Assembly: GCA_002426495.1 (NCBI GenBank) | Contig: DIQC01000020.1 | Span: 2,717 to 42,765 of the forward strand | Reading direction: 5' to 3' | DNA length: 40,049 nucleotides | Source of the DNA: Thermacetogenium sp. UBA5472 | GTDB lineage: Bacteria; Bacillota; DSM-12270; Thermacetogeniales; Thermacetogeniaceae | Shown: positions 28,429 to 37,012 of the stretch, piece by piece | How the letters are laid out: every line of letters starts with the position of its first letter | Numbering within the stretch: the stretch's first letter is position 1 | The notes under the pieces: generated by a model | Seen by the model: the letters and a program-made list of their open reading frames with translations, nothing else | The model's database searches: none | Told to the model about the DNA's origin: nothing | Translations under genes and position numbers: made by a program

Positions 28429-29991
28429 ATGATCGAAATGGATTCTGCTGTCAATCACAACAATCGCAGTATATCTCTAGATGGTGAGCATCTGACCCTA
28501 GAGCAAGTATTATTAGTTGCCAGAAATAATGCTCCTGTAAAGTTGCATATATCAGGAAAAGAGAAGCTGCTTAAGTCCAGGAAAATTGTAGAGAGAATTA
28601 TCTCCAGCGGAGAGGTTGCCTATGGCATCACTACCGGTTTTGGTAAATTTAGTGATATTTCCATTTCTACAGAAGACTGTAGTACTCTGCAAAAAAATAT
28701 CATTATGAGTCATGCCTGCGGTGTTGGTGAACCTCTGCCCCAGGAGGTAGTCAGGGCTATGATGCTGTTGCGTGCTAATTCTCTGGCCAAGGGCTATTCT
28801 GGTGTGCGGCTGGAGCTTGTGGAGTTATTGTTAGGTATGCTGAACAGCGGTATCCATCCGGTGGTTCCCTGTAAAGGTTCGGTCGGTGCCAGTGGTGACC
28901 TGATCCCTCTTTCTCATATTGCTCTGGCCATGATCGGAATGGGAGAGGTGGAGTATCAGGGTAAGAGGATGGCTTCGCAAGAGGCTCTGCAGCAGGCGGG
29001 GCTGTGTCCAATCTCGCTCACTGCTAAGGAAGGGTTGGCTCTGATCAATGGCACACAGTACATGTGTGCGTTGGGGAGCCTGGCGGTATCAGATGCTCTG
29101 GAGCTGTTTAAATCGGCATCTATCGCGGCTGTCATGACCTTTGAATCATTGGAGGGTATTCCTAATGCCTTTGACTCCAGGGTGCATGAGGTACGTCCTC
29201 ATCAGGGCCAAGGCCTGTGTGCCAAGTTGATGCTGAAGCTTTTGCAGGGCAGCGAACTGCTGGAAAGAAAGAAACACAAGAGGGTCCAGGATGCCTATAC
29301 TCTGCGGTGTATTCCGCAGGTGCATGGGGCCTCCCTTGATGCCATCAATTATGTGAAAGGTGTTTTGGAAACAGAGATCAATTCCGCTACTGATAACCCC
29401 TTGATCTTTCCTGATGGTGGGGATGTCATCAGCGGTGGTAATTTCCACGGACAGCCTTTGGCTTTGGCTCTGGACTTTTTGGCGATGGCTGTTTCCGAAC
29501 TGGGCAGCATTTCTGAACGGCGGATAGAGAGGATGGTCAATCCTTCGCTGAACGGGGAACTGCCGCCTTTCTTAACCAGAAACGGGGGGTTGAACTCCGG
29601 GCTGATGCTGCTCCAATATGCTGCTGCCGCACTGGTTTCTGAGAACAAGATTTTGTCACATCCGGCGAGTGTGGACTCTATTCCTACCTCTGGTAACCAG
29701 GAGGATCATGTCAGCATGGGGTCCATCGCTGCGCACAAGGTGCGTACTGTTATCACTAATGTGTCCTGGGTTATCGCTGCGGAGATGTTAGCCGCCAGCC
29801 GTGGTATGGAATTTATTTCTCACAAGGTTGGCCAGGGTGCAGAAGTCGCTCATCATCTGATTCGGGAAAGAGTTCCCTTTAAAGATGCTGACGATATTCT
29901 TTATCAGCAGCTCGATCAGGTTTATGATCTGCTGCTTTCCGGTAGGGTCAACAGGGAAGCGGAGAAAGCAATAGGAGAAGAGCTGGGATAA
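28429..29991 (+). CDS. hutH: Histidine ammonia-lyase
   Basis: Removes ammonia from L-histidine to give urocanate, the first step of histidine breakdown; cytoplasmic. The 520-residue protein carries the MIO-forming Ala-Ser-Gly at 154-156 in KGSVGASGDLIPL, and other lyase signatures: YGITTGFGKFS near the N-terminus, LINGTQYMCALG, and SGGNFHGQPLALALDFLA. Start ATG 28429 with AGGAGG at 28411-28416. It is the first gene behind the HutP-type attenuator and promoter at 28230. hutI follows after 162 nt that hold only short GCCGGA-rich repeats and no terminator, so readthrough is likely. Confidence 0.97.
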   Translation: MIEMDSAVNHNNRSISLDGEHLTLEQVLLVARNNAPVKLHISGKEKLLKSRKIVERIISSGEVAYGITTGFGKFSDISISTEDCSTLQKNIIMSHACGVGEPLPQEVVRAMMLLRANSLAKGYSGVRLELVELLLGMLNSGIHPVVPCKGSVGASGDLIPLSHIALAMIGMGEVEYQGKRMASQEALQQAGLCPISLTAKEGLALINGTQYMCALGSLAVSDALELFKSASIAAVMTFESLEGIPNAFDSRVHEVRPHQGQGLCAKLMLKLLQGSELLERKKHKRVQDAYTLRCIPQVHGASLDAINYVKGVLETEINSATDNPLIFPDGGDVISGGNFHGQPLALALDFLAMAVSELGSISERRIERMVNPSLNGELPPFLTRNGGLNSGLMLLQYAAAALVSENKILSHPASVDSIPTSGNQEDHVSMGSIAAHKVRTVITNVSWVIAAEMLAASRGMEFISHKVGQGAEVAHHLIRERVPFKDADDILYQQLDQVYDLLLSGRVNREAEKAIGEELG

Positions 29992-30153
29992 GAATAGAGG
30001 TTGGAAGCCGGAGAAGGACAAGCCGTTGGAGCCGGAGGTCGGACGCCGGATGTTAGAAACCGCTAAAAGAAGATGAATTAGTTTGCACAGTAAATGATCT
30101 AAGGTTGTAATATAAATGGTTTATTTTCTGACCTGTCAAGGGGGGGTTTGTAA

Positions 30154-31428
30154 GTGGCAAAAGATATGAAAGCTGATTTTCTTTTAATAAATGCAGGGCA
30201 GTTGGTGACAGTGGCGGGGAATTCGGACCACCCTAAGCGAAGAGAGGAACTCCCAGAGATCGGTGTGATTACAGATGGCGCGGTAGCAGCCAGGGATGGA
30301 AATGTTATCGCTGTGGGGAGCACCTCTGACCTACAAAAGAGTGTGGAGCTAGAAGAGGGCGCTGTGGTCATCGATGCTCAGGGGAAAGTTGTTCTGCCCG
30401 GGCTGGTGGATCCTCACACCCACGTTGTTTTTGCCGGTTCACGGGAGCATGAATTGGAGATGAAGATCCAAGGGGTGCCCTATTTGGAAATTCTCGCTAG
30501 GGGGGGTGGGATCCTGGACACTGTACGCTCTACCAGGGCGGCCAGCCGTGAAGAGCTGTTCCGGGCAGCGGAAAAGTATCTTGATGAGATGCTGGCTCAG
30601 GGTACCACAACCGCAGAGGCTAAGAGCGGCTACGGACTGACACTGGATGATGAGCTGAAGACGCTGGAGGTGACCAGGGATTTACAGGAGGCACATCCTG
30701 TGGACCTGGTATCTACCTTTCTTGGTGCCCATGCCATTCCAGAAGAATACAAAGAAAACCCTGATGATTTTGTGGAACTGATTATCCAGGAGATGCTGCC
30801 GGCTGTTGCACGTTCAGGGCTGGCCAGGTTCTGTGATGTTTTCTGTGAAGATGGAGTTTTTTCGGTGGAGCAGTCTCGGAGGATCCTCTCTGAGGCCAAG
30901 AGGTTGGGGTTTGAGCTGAAGATACATGCCGATGAGATGGTGCCCTTGGGTGGGGCGGAACTGGCTGCAGAATTGGGAGCTGTTTCTGCTGATCACCTGA
31001 TGGTGATTTCTGATCAGGGGATCGAAATGTTGGCTGCATCAGATACTGTGGCTGTCTTACTGCCAGCTACAACCTTTTGTGTGATGGGTGAGCAGTATGC
31101 CCCGGCGCGTAAGATGATTGAAAAGGGGGCGGCTGTTGCCCTCTCCAGTGATTTTAACCCGGGGAGCAGTCCGGTCAACTCACTGCAGATCGTGATGGGG
31201 ATTGCCTGCCGCCAGTTGAAAATGGCTCCGGCAGAAGTGATCTCGGCTGTGACCATCAATGCCGCCCATGCCATTGGGTGTGCATCCAGTGTGGGGAGCA
31301 TTGAGGTGGGCAAAAAGGCTGACCTGGTTGTCTTTGATGCGAAGGATTATAGGTATTTGATGTATCGTTTCGGTACGAACCTTGTCGATAAAGTTATCAA
31401 ATCAGGAAGAGTTGTCGTAGGAGGATAG
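30154..31428 (+). CDS. hutI: Imidazolonepropionase
   Basis: Hydrolyses 4-imidazolone-5-propionate to N-formimino-L-glutamate, the third step. Amidohydrolase fold, 424 residues: metal-binding DPHTHVVFAGSREHE, substrate region RGGGILDTVRSTRAAS, KSGYGL, metal/catalytic FELKIHADEM with VSADHL, and SSDFNPGS. Start is GTG 30154 with a GGGGGG stretch upstream. It is 5 nt from ftcD, so the two are one transcription unit. Confidence 0.97.
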   Translation: MAKDMKADFLLINAGQLVTVAGNSDHPKRREELPEIGVITDGAVAARDGNVIAVGSTSDLQKSVELEEGAVVIDAQGKVVLPGLVDPHTHVVFAGSREHELEMKIQGVPYLEILARGGGILDTVRSTRAASREELFRAAEKYLDEMLAQGTTTAEAKSGYGLTLDDELKTLEVTRDLQEAHPVDLVSTFLGAHAIPEEYKENPDDFVELIIQEMLPAVARSGLARFCDVFCEDGVFSVEQSRRILSEAKRLGFELKIHADEMVPLGGAELAAELGAVSADHLMVISDQGIEMLAASDTVAVLLPATTFCVMGEQYAPARKMIEKGAAVALSSDFNPGSSPVNSLQIVMGIACRQLKMAPAEVISAVTINAAHAIGCASSVGSIEVGKKADLVVFDAKDYRYLMYRFGTNLVDKVIKSGRVVVGG

Positions 31429-31433
31429 AACTC

Positions 31434-32324
31434 ATGAAAATTGTAGAATGTGTGCCGAATTTTAGTGAAGGGTGTCGTATGGATGTGGTGGAGAAGATCC
31501 TTGATGCCATTCGGGGTGTAGAGGGTGTCAAGATCCTGGATAAATCATCAGATCCCAGTCATAACCGCACAGTAGTTACCTTTGTGGGGGATCCTCAGGG
31601 GGTGAAAAAGGCGGCTTTTAAGGCTGCAGAAAAAGCGGCAGAACTCATCGATATGGAAGAACACCAGGGAGAACATCCCCGCATCGGTGCCACAGATGTG
31701 ATTCCCTTGATTCCTATCAGTGGTGTGACTATGGATGAATGTGTCGAACTTGCCCAGGAGCTGGGGAAGGAGATAGGTGAAAATTTGGAGATTCCGGTTT
31801 TCCTCTATGAGGAGGCAGCTTCTCGGCCGGAGAGGAAAAACCTTGCCCATGTGCGCCGCGGTCAGTATGAGGGGCTCAAAGAGGACATCAGCAAGCCGGA
31901 GAGGAATCCGGACTTCGGGCCTGCTCGCCTGCATCCCAGGGCTGGGGCGACAGCAGTGGGAGCCCGGCCCCCTCTGGTGGCGTATAATATCGATCTGGAC
32001 ACAGATAAAGTGGAGATCGCCAAAGCTATCGCCAAGACTATCAGAGGCAGCAGTGGCGGCTATCCCAGCATCAAGGCTCTGGGTGTCCTGATTGAGGAAA
32101 CGAATACAGCTCAGGTAACTATCAATGTCTGCAACTTTAGGGAGGTTTCCCTGGCTCGTGTCTTTGAAACTGTGAAAAGAGAAGCAGAGCGTTACGGTGT
32201 GAGCATTACCGGCAGCGAGATCGTCGGACTTGTGCCGATGGAGGCCTTGCTGGATGCTGCCACCTTCTACCTGAGGCTCACTGGATTCCAGGCTGAACAG
32301 GTTTTGGAACGAAGTTTGAAATAG
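31434..32324 (+). CDS. ftcD: Glutamate formiminotransferase
   Basis: Moves the formimino group from formiminoglutamate to tetrahydrofolate, yielding glutamate and 5-formimino-THF. The 296-residue protein has only the two transferase subdomains: VECVPNFSEGC at the start, DPSHNRTVVTFVG, HPRIGATDVIPLIPI and GATAVGARPPLVAYNIDL. The cyclodeaminase half found in the animal fusion enzyme is absent and is encoded separately by the next gene. It is 5 nt downstream of hutI; after it come three dispersed palindromes before fchA. Confidence 0.95.
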   Translation: MKIVECVPNFSEGCRMDVVEKILDAIRGVEGVKILDKSSDPSHNRTVVTFVGDPQGVKKAAFKAAEKAAELIDMEEHQGEHPRIGATDVIPLIPISGVTMDECVELAQELGKEIGENLEIPVFLYEEAASRPERKNLAHVRRGQYEGLKEDISKPERNPDFGPARLHPRAGATAVGARPPLVAYNIDLDTDKVEIAKAIAKTIRGSSGGYPSIKALGVLIEETNTAQVTINVCNFREVSLARVFETVKREAERYGVSITGSEIVGLVPMEALLDAATFYLRLTGFQAEQVLERSLK

Positions 32325-32364
32325 CAGTTAGTCGTTGTTCGTTAGTCTTGAAAGACTAACATTT

Positions 32365-32384
32365 GAGATGTGGGAAGTGGGAAG
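32365..32384. repeat. GATGTGGGAAGTGGGA short repeat, copy 1
   Basis: GAGATGTGGGAAGTGGGAAG. Matching copies lie at 32429-32448 and 33284-33303, next to dispersed palindromes each time. Just before it, GTTAGTCTTGAAAGACTAAC (32341-32360) is a perfect palindrome. Confidence 0.6.
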
Positions 32385-32386
32385 CA

Positions 32387-32411
32387 TGACAAGATCCCCG
32401 TCCCCGTGTCA
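32387..32411. repeat. Dispersed palindrome, reverse orientation
   Basis: TGACA/TGTCA arms around AGATCCCCGTCCCCG. Confidence 0.75.
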
Positions 32412-32428
32412 CAGGTCACATGTCACGT

Positions 32429-32448
32429 GAGATGTGGGAAGTGGGAGG
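32429..32448. repeat. GATGTGGGAAGTGGGA short repeat, copy 2
   Basis: GAGATGTGGGAAGTGGGAGG, preceded by overlapping GTCAC/GTGAC inversions (32408-32430). Confidence 0.6.
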
Positions 32449-32482
32449 TGGAAGTGGGAAAAAAGGCTGTTTTGGAATAAAA

Positions 32483-32512
32483 CGTGACAAGATCCCCGTC
32501 CCCTTTGTCACA
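32483..32512. repeat. Dispersed palindrome, reverse orientation
   Basis: CGTGACAA/TTGTCAC arms around GATCCCCGTCCCCT. Confidence 0.8.
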
Positions 32513-32573
32513 CAGGGTGCGTCAAGGCATCGAGAAGACAACTTTAACTGGGAGGTCACAGGGGGTAAAAAAG

Positions 32574-32603
32574 CGTGACAAGACCCCCGTCCCCCTTGTC
32601 ACA
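32574..32603. repeat. Dispersed palindrome, reverse orientation, just before fchA
   Basis: CGTGACAAG/CTTGTCACA arms around ACCCCCGTCCCC. It ends five bases before the fchA ribosome binding site, so its hairpin could affect translation or act as a 5' stabiliser. Confidence 0.82.
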
Positions 32604-32622
32604 TGGAAAGGAGGGGTTGGAA

Positions 32623-33231
32623 ATGTTGATGGAGATGACTGTCAGGGATTTTTTGCAGGAATTGGCTTCAGATTCTCCGGCACCAGGTGGGGGGAGTGTA
32701 TCTGCTCTAGCGGGAGCCCTTTCTGCTGCTTTGGTCTCTATGGTGGCGCAGCTGACTCCGGACCAGCAGCCAGCTCAAAAAGATATTTTGGGAAAAACCG
32801 CTGATCTGATGGCTGTTCTGGAAAGGGATGTGGATGCTGATACAGAAGCGTTCAATAAGGTAATGGATGCCTACCGCCTGCCGAAACAATCGGCAGCAGA
32901 AAAGGAAAAGCGTTCCCAGGCTATTCAGCAGGCACTGCAGGGAGCTGCCCTTCACCCGCTGAAAGTTGCTCGTGAGTGCCTGGATGTTTTGCGGCTCTGT
33001 TCTTGGGCGGCTGCAGAGGGCAATCCCAACGCCTTGAGTGATGCCGGAGTGTCTGCTCTTTTAGCTCAGTCCGGGATCAGAGGGGCTTTATACAATGTAG
33101 AGATCAATCTGTCTAGCATCAAGGACCAGCAGTTCAAAGAGAGCTTGACTGGGGAAAAAGAAGAGATTCTGAAAGAGGCTGTGCAGCTGCAGCAGGAAAT
33201 AGATAACATTCTTAACAATAAATTGGCGTAG
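32623..33231 (+). CDS. fchA: Formiminotetrahydrofolate cyclodeaminase
   Basis: Converts 5-formimino-THF to 5,10-methenyl-THF and ammonia, passing the histidine C2 carbon into one-carbon metabolism. The 202-residue all-helical protein has the family signature SPAPGGGSVSALAGALSAAL near the N-terminus and AFNKVMDAYRLPK in the middle. Start ATG 32623, with AAAGGAGGGG 6 nt upstream; the frame is open further back only through the palindrome. It completes the split version of FTCD with the preceding ftcD. Confidence 0.92.
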   Translation: MLMEMTVRDFLQELASDSPAPGGGSVSALAGALSAALVSMVAQLTPDQQPAQKDILGKTADLMAVLERDVDADTEAFNKVMDAYRLPKQSAAEKEKRSQAIQQALQGAALHPLKVARECLDVLRLCSWAAAEGNPNALSDAGVSALLAQSGIRGALYNVEINLSSIKDQQFKESLTGEKEEILKEAVQLQQEIDNILNNKLA

Positions 33232-33263
33232 GTAATGCTATCAAATCTGCTGCGATGACAAAT

Positions 33264-33280
33264 GTGACAGACCCCTGTCA
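33264..33280. repeat. Short palindrome after fchA
   Basis: TGACAG/CTGTCA around ACCC; a collapsed form of the dispersed family. Confidence 0.55.
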
Positions 33281-33283
33281 AGT

Positions 33284-33303
33284 GGGATGTGGGAAGCGGG
33301 AGG
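33284..33303. repeat. GATGTGGGAAGTGGGA short repeat, copy 3
   Basis: GGGATGTGGGAAGCGGGAGG, between two palindromes. Confidence 0.55.
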
Positions 33304-33309
33304 TTAAGA

Positions 33310-33338
33310 CGTGACATGTCCCCCGTCCCCTTGTCACG
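33310..33338. repeat. Dispersed palindrome, reverse orientation
   Basis: CGTGACA/TTGTCACG arms around TGTCCCCCGTCCCC. Confidence 0.8.
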
Positions 33339-33368
33339 GGCGTAGGATAATGCTGTTCGCTGTCGAAT

Positions 33369-33396
33369 TTGCTTCTATAACAAAAAAGAATATTAT
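33369..33396 (+). promoter_or_regulatory. Weak candidate promoter of the sigma-54 activator gene
   Basis: TTGCTT (33369-33374), 16-bp spacer, TATTAT (33391-33396). Three GTCGAA motifs (33362, 33425, 33435), one within the palindrome TTTCGTCGAAA, lie between here and the start and could be operator sites. Confidence 0.3.
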
Positions 33397-33480
33397 AGCT
33401 TGACTCTATTATGGAAGGAGTTTCGTCGAAAGTAGTCGAATTTTAAGGATGACTCGTTTCTTTAGAAGGTGGGTGGGAGG

Positions 33481-34899
33481 ATGCAGGAGAAACAGGAACA
33501 GAAGATGGCCTTACTGGATAAAGTTTTGAACACCATATCTGAGGGAGTTATTGTTACAGATGCTGAGGGCGAGATTATTTTTTTCAATGAAGCCCTGGAG
33601 AACATGGAAGGGTTAAAGAGCAGTGAAGTAGTAGGGCGTTATCTTTCTGATATATACAGGGTTACTCCTGGAAAATCTGACCACAGTTTGGTGATCAAAT
33701 CAGGTAAACCTTATCAAGAGCAGACCATCACCTATTTTACCGCTGAAGGGGACGAGATCAATCTAATGGCCAGTTATTACCCGGTTGAACACCGGGGGGA
33801 GATCATAGGAGCCTTTTCTGTCTGTCGTGATTTTACCAGGATTAAAGACCTGATCACCAAAAACATGAATCTCCAGAGGCAGGTTCACGCCAAAGAAGGG
33901 AATGTCAAGCCTTTACATAACGGAACGCGCTACAGGCTTGATGATTTTATCTATGCCGGTGAGCAGATTGACATGCTGATCAATCAAGCGCAAAAAGCAG
34001 CATTGACCGACTTCCCCGTTCTGGTTTATGGTGAAACCGGTACTGGGAAGGAAGTGTTGGCGCAGGGAATCCATAATGCCAGCGCCAGGCAAGTGGAGCC
34101 TTTTGTCGGCATCAATTGTGCGGCGATTCCAGAAACACTGTTAGAGAGCACCCTATTTGGCACAGTGAAAGGGGCGTTTACCGGTGCTGTGGATAGCCAA
34201 GGCCTCTTTCAGCAGGCAGGTAAAGGAACACTCTTTCTTGATGAGATCAATTCTATGCCTGCGACACTGCAGGCCAAGCTGTTGAGGGTTTTACAAGAGA
34301 GGAGTTACCGGCGGGTGGGGAGCACAAGAGAACTGCCTTTGGAATGCCGGATCATTACCTCCACAAATGTTGATCCCCATGAATGTATAGAAAAGGGGAC
34401 ATTGAGAGAAGACATATTTTACCGTTTTGCTGTTTTCACATTGTTTATTCCGCCATTGAGAGAACGCATTAAGGATATTGAAGAGCTTATTACCCATTTC
34501 ATTAACAACTTTTGTAGAGTTTACGGCCAGGTTAGTGTGAAACTGAACCCTGAATTAAAACAGGCCTTTTTTAGCTACGATTGGCCCGGTAATGTTAGAG
34601 AACTACAGCATGTAATTGAGAGCAGTTTAGTGATGTTAAACCCAGATGATAAAGAGCTCACCTTTGAACACTTACCTTCATATATACGCCCCAAATTTAA
34701 GCAGCAAACATCGCACTATGTCAAGTACACAGCTGAAGGAAATAGTCTGAACCAGGTTCTTCGGAATACAGAAAAGCAGGTGATTGAAGAAGCGCTGCGC
34801 AGTCACAGGGGGAATATCACCAGGGCAGCCAAATCCTTGGGTATCCTGCGGCAGAATCTCCAGTATCGTATGAGAAAACTGGGAGTTAAGGCTGAATAA
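33481..34899 (+). CDS. Sigma-54-dependent PAS-domain transcriptional activator
   Basis: Enhancer-binding protein that opens sigma-54 promoters. Order: PAS domain (about 12-120; ISEGVIVTDAEGEIIFFNEA), AAA+ domain with Walker A GETGTGKE (K190), the sigma-54 contact loop GAFTGA (231-236), Walker B TLFLDEI and the R-finger region, then a Fis-type HTH at the end (NITRAAKSLGILRQNLQYRMRKL). ATG 33481 has AAGGTGG 8 nt upstream; GTG 33469 is less likely. It lies directly before hutU and probably controls hutU and the transporter behind it in response to a small molecule sensed by PAS. It has no receiver domain. Confidence 0.92.
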   Translation: MQEKQEQKMALLDKVLNTISEGVIVTDAEGEIIFFNEALENMEGLKSSEVVGRYLSDIYRVTPGKSDHSLVIKSGKPYQEQTITYFTAEGDEINLMASYYPVEHRGEIIGAFSVCRDFTRIKDLITKNMNLQRQVHAKEGNVKPLHNGTRYRLDDFIYAGEQIDMLINQAQKAALTDFPVLVYGETGTGKEVLAQGIHNASARQVEPFVGINCAAIPETLLESTLFGTVKGAFTGAVDSQGLFQQAGKGTLFLDEINSMPATLQAKLLRVLQERSYRRVGSTRELPLECRIITSTNVDPHECIEKGTLREDIFYRFAVFTLFIPPLRERIKDIEELITHFINNFCRVYGQVSVKLNPELKQAFFSYDWPGNVRELQHVIESSLVMLNPDDKELTFEHLPSYIRPKFKQQTSHYVKYTAEGNSLNQVLRNTEKQVIEEALRSHRGNITRAAKSLGILRQNLQYRMRKLGVKAE

Positions 34900-34920
34900 T
34901 AATTGGAGATGTGACTGCTG

Positions 34921-34937
34921 TGGCGGAGACATTGACT
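34921..34937 (+). promoter_or_regulatory. Possible sigma-54 (-24/-12) promoter for hutU
   Basis: TGGCGGAGACATTGAC resembles TGGCAC-N5-TTGC: GG (34922-34923) and GA (34934-34935) are spaced 10 nt as required, but the -12 dinucleotide is GA instead of GC. It is 38 nt before the hutU start, behind a sigma-54 activator gene. Confidence 0.35.
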
Positions 34938-34975
34938 TGATACAGGATGAGTAACTGAAGAGAGGGGAGAGAAAA

Positions 34976-37000
34976 ATGTTAAACAACTCTGAAATAGCTG
35001 ATGCCATGACCGTCAAACTAAGCGACCAACTGCCTGAGATGCCGGAATTTGTTCCCGGTATCCGCAGAGCGCCTGACAGGGGTTTCCACCTGTCCAAAGA
35101 CCAGACAAAGGTCGCCCTTAAAAACGCTCTTCGCTATGTGCCTGAGAGCCTGCACGAAAAACTCGCCCCCGAGTTTTTGAATGAACTCCTGACCAGGGGT
35201 CGAATTTACGCCTACCGCTATCGTCCGGAAGGAAGGATTTATGCCAAAACCATCGATGAGTACAAAGGCAATTGCCTAGAGGGCAAGGCGTTCCAGTTGA
35301 TGATCGACAACAACCTGGATTTTGAAGTTGCCCTTTATCCATATGAGCTAGTCACTTACGGGGAGACAGGGAGCGTCTGTCAGAACTGGTTGCAGTATCG
35401 TCTGCTTAAAAAGTATCTGGAGGTTTTGACAGATGAGCAGACTTTGGTGGTTATGTCAGGACACCCCCTGGGACTTTTCCCTTCTAAAAAACAGGCGCCC
35501 CGGGTGATGATCACCAATGCTCTGATGGTGGGGATGTTTGACAATCTCCATGATTGGGAGATCGCAGAAGAGATGGGAGTCGCCAACTACGGCCAGATGA
35601 CTGCTGGCGGCTGGATGTATATCGGTCCCCAGGGGATCGTCCACGGTACCTTTAACACCCTGCTCAATGCCGGGCGGCTCAAACTGGGTGTTCCTCAGGA
35701 TGGAGACCTGAGGGGGCACATTTTCGTTTCCTCTGGTCTCGGTGGTATGAGTGGTGCCCAGCCCAAGGCAGTGGAGATCGCCAATGGCGTGGGTATTTTC
35801 GCTGAAGTAGATGAATCCAGGATCAAGACCAGGCATGACCAGGGCTGGGTGGGTATGGTCTCTAACAACCTAGAAGAGATTTTCAGAACAGCCCAGGAAT
35901 ATCAACAGAAGAAAGAGACTATCTCTATCGCTTATCATGGCAATATTGTCGATTTATTAGAGTATGCGGTAGAGAATAAAATTCAGATCGAACTGTTGTC
36001 AGATCAGACATCCTGCCATGCAGTTTATGAAGGTGGCTACTGTCCACAGGGTGTTACCTTTGAGAAGAGGACAAGGCTTTTGACCGAGGATCGAGACAGG
36101 TTTAACGATCTGGTTGACAAAAGCCTGCACCGCCATTTCCACCTGATCAAAGCCCTTGTAGAAAAGGGTACCTACTTTTTCGATTATGGCAATTCCTTTA
36201 TGAAGGCAGTGTTTGATGCAGGTGTGAAAGAGATCTCCAAAAACGGTGTGGATGAAAAGGACGGCTTTATCTGGCCCTCCTATGTGGAAGACATTATGGG
36301 ACCCATGCTTTTTGACTATGGGTATGGCCCCTTTCGCTGGGTCTGCCTGAGTGGGAAGCATGACGATCTGGTAAAAACTGATCACGCTGCAATGGAGTGC
36401 ATCGACCCCAACCGGCGGGGTCAGGATCGGGATAACTACATCTGGATTCGGGATGCGGAAGAAAACGAGCTGGTTGTAGGTTCCCAGGCTCGCATTCTCT
36501 ATCAGGATGCGGAAGGCCGGATGCGGATTGCTCTTAAGTTTAATGAAATGGTGCGCAACGAGGAGGTCGGCCCAGTGATGCTGGGGCGAGATCACCACGA
36601 TGTCAGCGGCACCGATTCACCCTTTAGGGAAACTGCCAACATCAAAGATGGCAGCAATGTGATGGCAGAAATGGCTACCCATTGCTATGCCGGCAATGCC
36701 GCCCGGGGGATGAGCCTGGTTGCTCTGCACAATGGTGGCGGTGTTGGGATCGGCAAGTCGATCAACGGCGGCTTCGGCCTGGTTCTTGATGGCAGTGAAA
36801 GGATAGATACGATCATTAAATCTGCACTGCTCTGGGATGTGATGGGAGGTGTAGCCAGACGGTCCTGGGCCAGAAATGAGAATTCTATCTCCACAAGTGT
36901 GGAGTTCAATAAAAACCACCAGGGTAAGGGGCATATCACTTTACCTTATCTGGCAGATGAGCATTTGGTAGAGAAACTGGTTGAGGAAAATCTGAAATAA
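34976..37000 (+). CDS. hutU: Urocanate hydratase
   Basis: Adds water to urocanate to give 4-imidazolone-5-propionate (second step), using tightly bound NAD+. The 674-residue protein is longer than the roughly 555-residue form of Bacillus and Pseudomonas, and matches the long form I associate with clostridia and fusobacteria. Landmarks: VMSGHPLGLFPS, YGQMTAGGWMYIGPQGIVHGT, NAD-binding SSGLGGMSGAQPKA, QTSCHAVYEGGYCPQG with C347, and the C-terminal HNGGGVGIGKSINGGFGLVLDG. Start ATG 34976 behind AGAGGGGAG. It is separated from hutH-hutI by fchA and the activator gene, and leads into an ABC transporter operon 12 nt downstream. Confidence 0.96.
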   Translation: MLNNSEIADAMTVKLSDQLPEMPEFVPGIRRAPDRGFHLSKDQTKVALKNALRYVPESLHEKLAPEFLNELLTRGRIYAYRYRPEGRIYAKTIDEYKGNCLEGKAFQLMIDNNLDFEVALYPYELVTYGETGSVCQNWLQYRLLKKYLEVLTDEQTLVVMSGHPLGLFPSKKQAPRVMITNALMVGMFDNLHDWEIAEEMGVANYGQMTAGGWMYIGPQGIVHGTFNTLLNAGRLKLGVPQDGDLRGHIFVSSGLGGMSGAQPKAVEIANGVGIFAEVDESRIKTRHDQGWVGMVSNNLEEIFRTAQEYQQKKETISIAYHGNIVDLLEYAVENKIQIELLSDQTSCHAVYEGGYCPQGVTFEKRTRLLTEDRDRFNDLVDKSLHRHFHLIKALVEKGTYFFDYGNSFMKAVFDAGVKEISKNGVDEKDGFIWPSYVEDIMGPMLFDYGYGPFRWVCLSGKHDDLVKTDHAAMECIDPNRRGQDRDNYIWIRDAEENELVVGSQARILYQDAEGRMRIALKFNEMVRNEEVGPVMLGRDHHDVSGTDSPFRETANIKDGSNVMAEMATHCYAGNAARGMSLVALHNGGGVGIGKSINGGFGLVLDGSERIDTIIKSALLWDVMGGVARRSWARNENSISTSVEFNKNHQGKGHITLPYLADEHLVEKLVEENLK

Positions 37001-37012
37001 GACCCTGAGGGG

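Noticed and set aside
30000..30060. Terminator between hutH and hutI
   Set aside because: The GCCGGA-rich stretch can pair weakly with itself but no U-tract follows; hutI probably depends on readthrough from hutH.
32341..33338. CRISPR array in the repeat-rich stretch around ftcD/fchA
   Set aside because: The repeats are short palindromes at irregular distances with no uniform spacers and no cas genes.
35999..36598. 199-codon minus-strand frame opposite hutU
   Set aside because: Lies entirely within hutU; no independent support.
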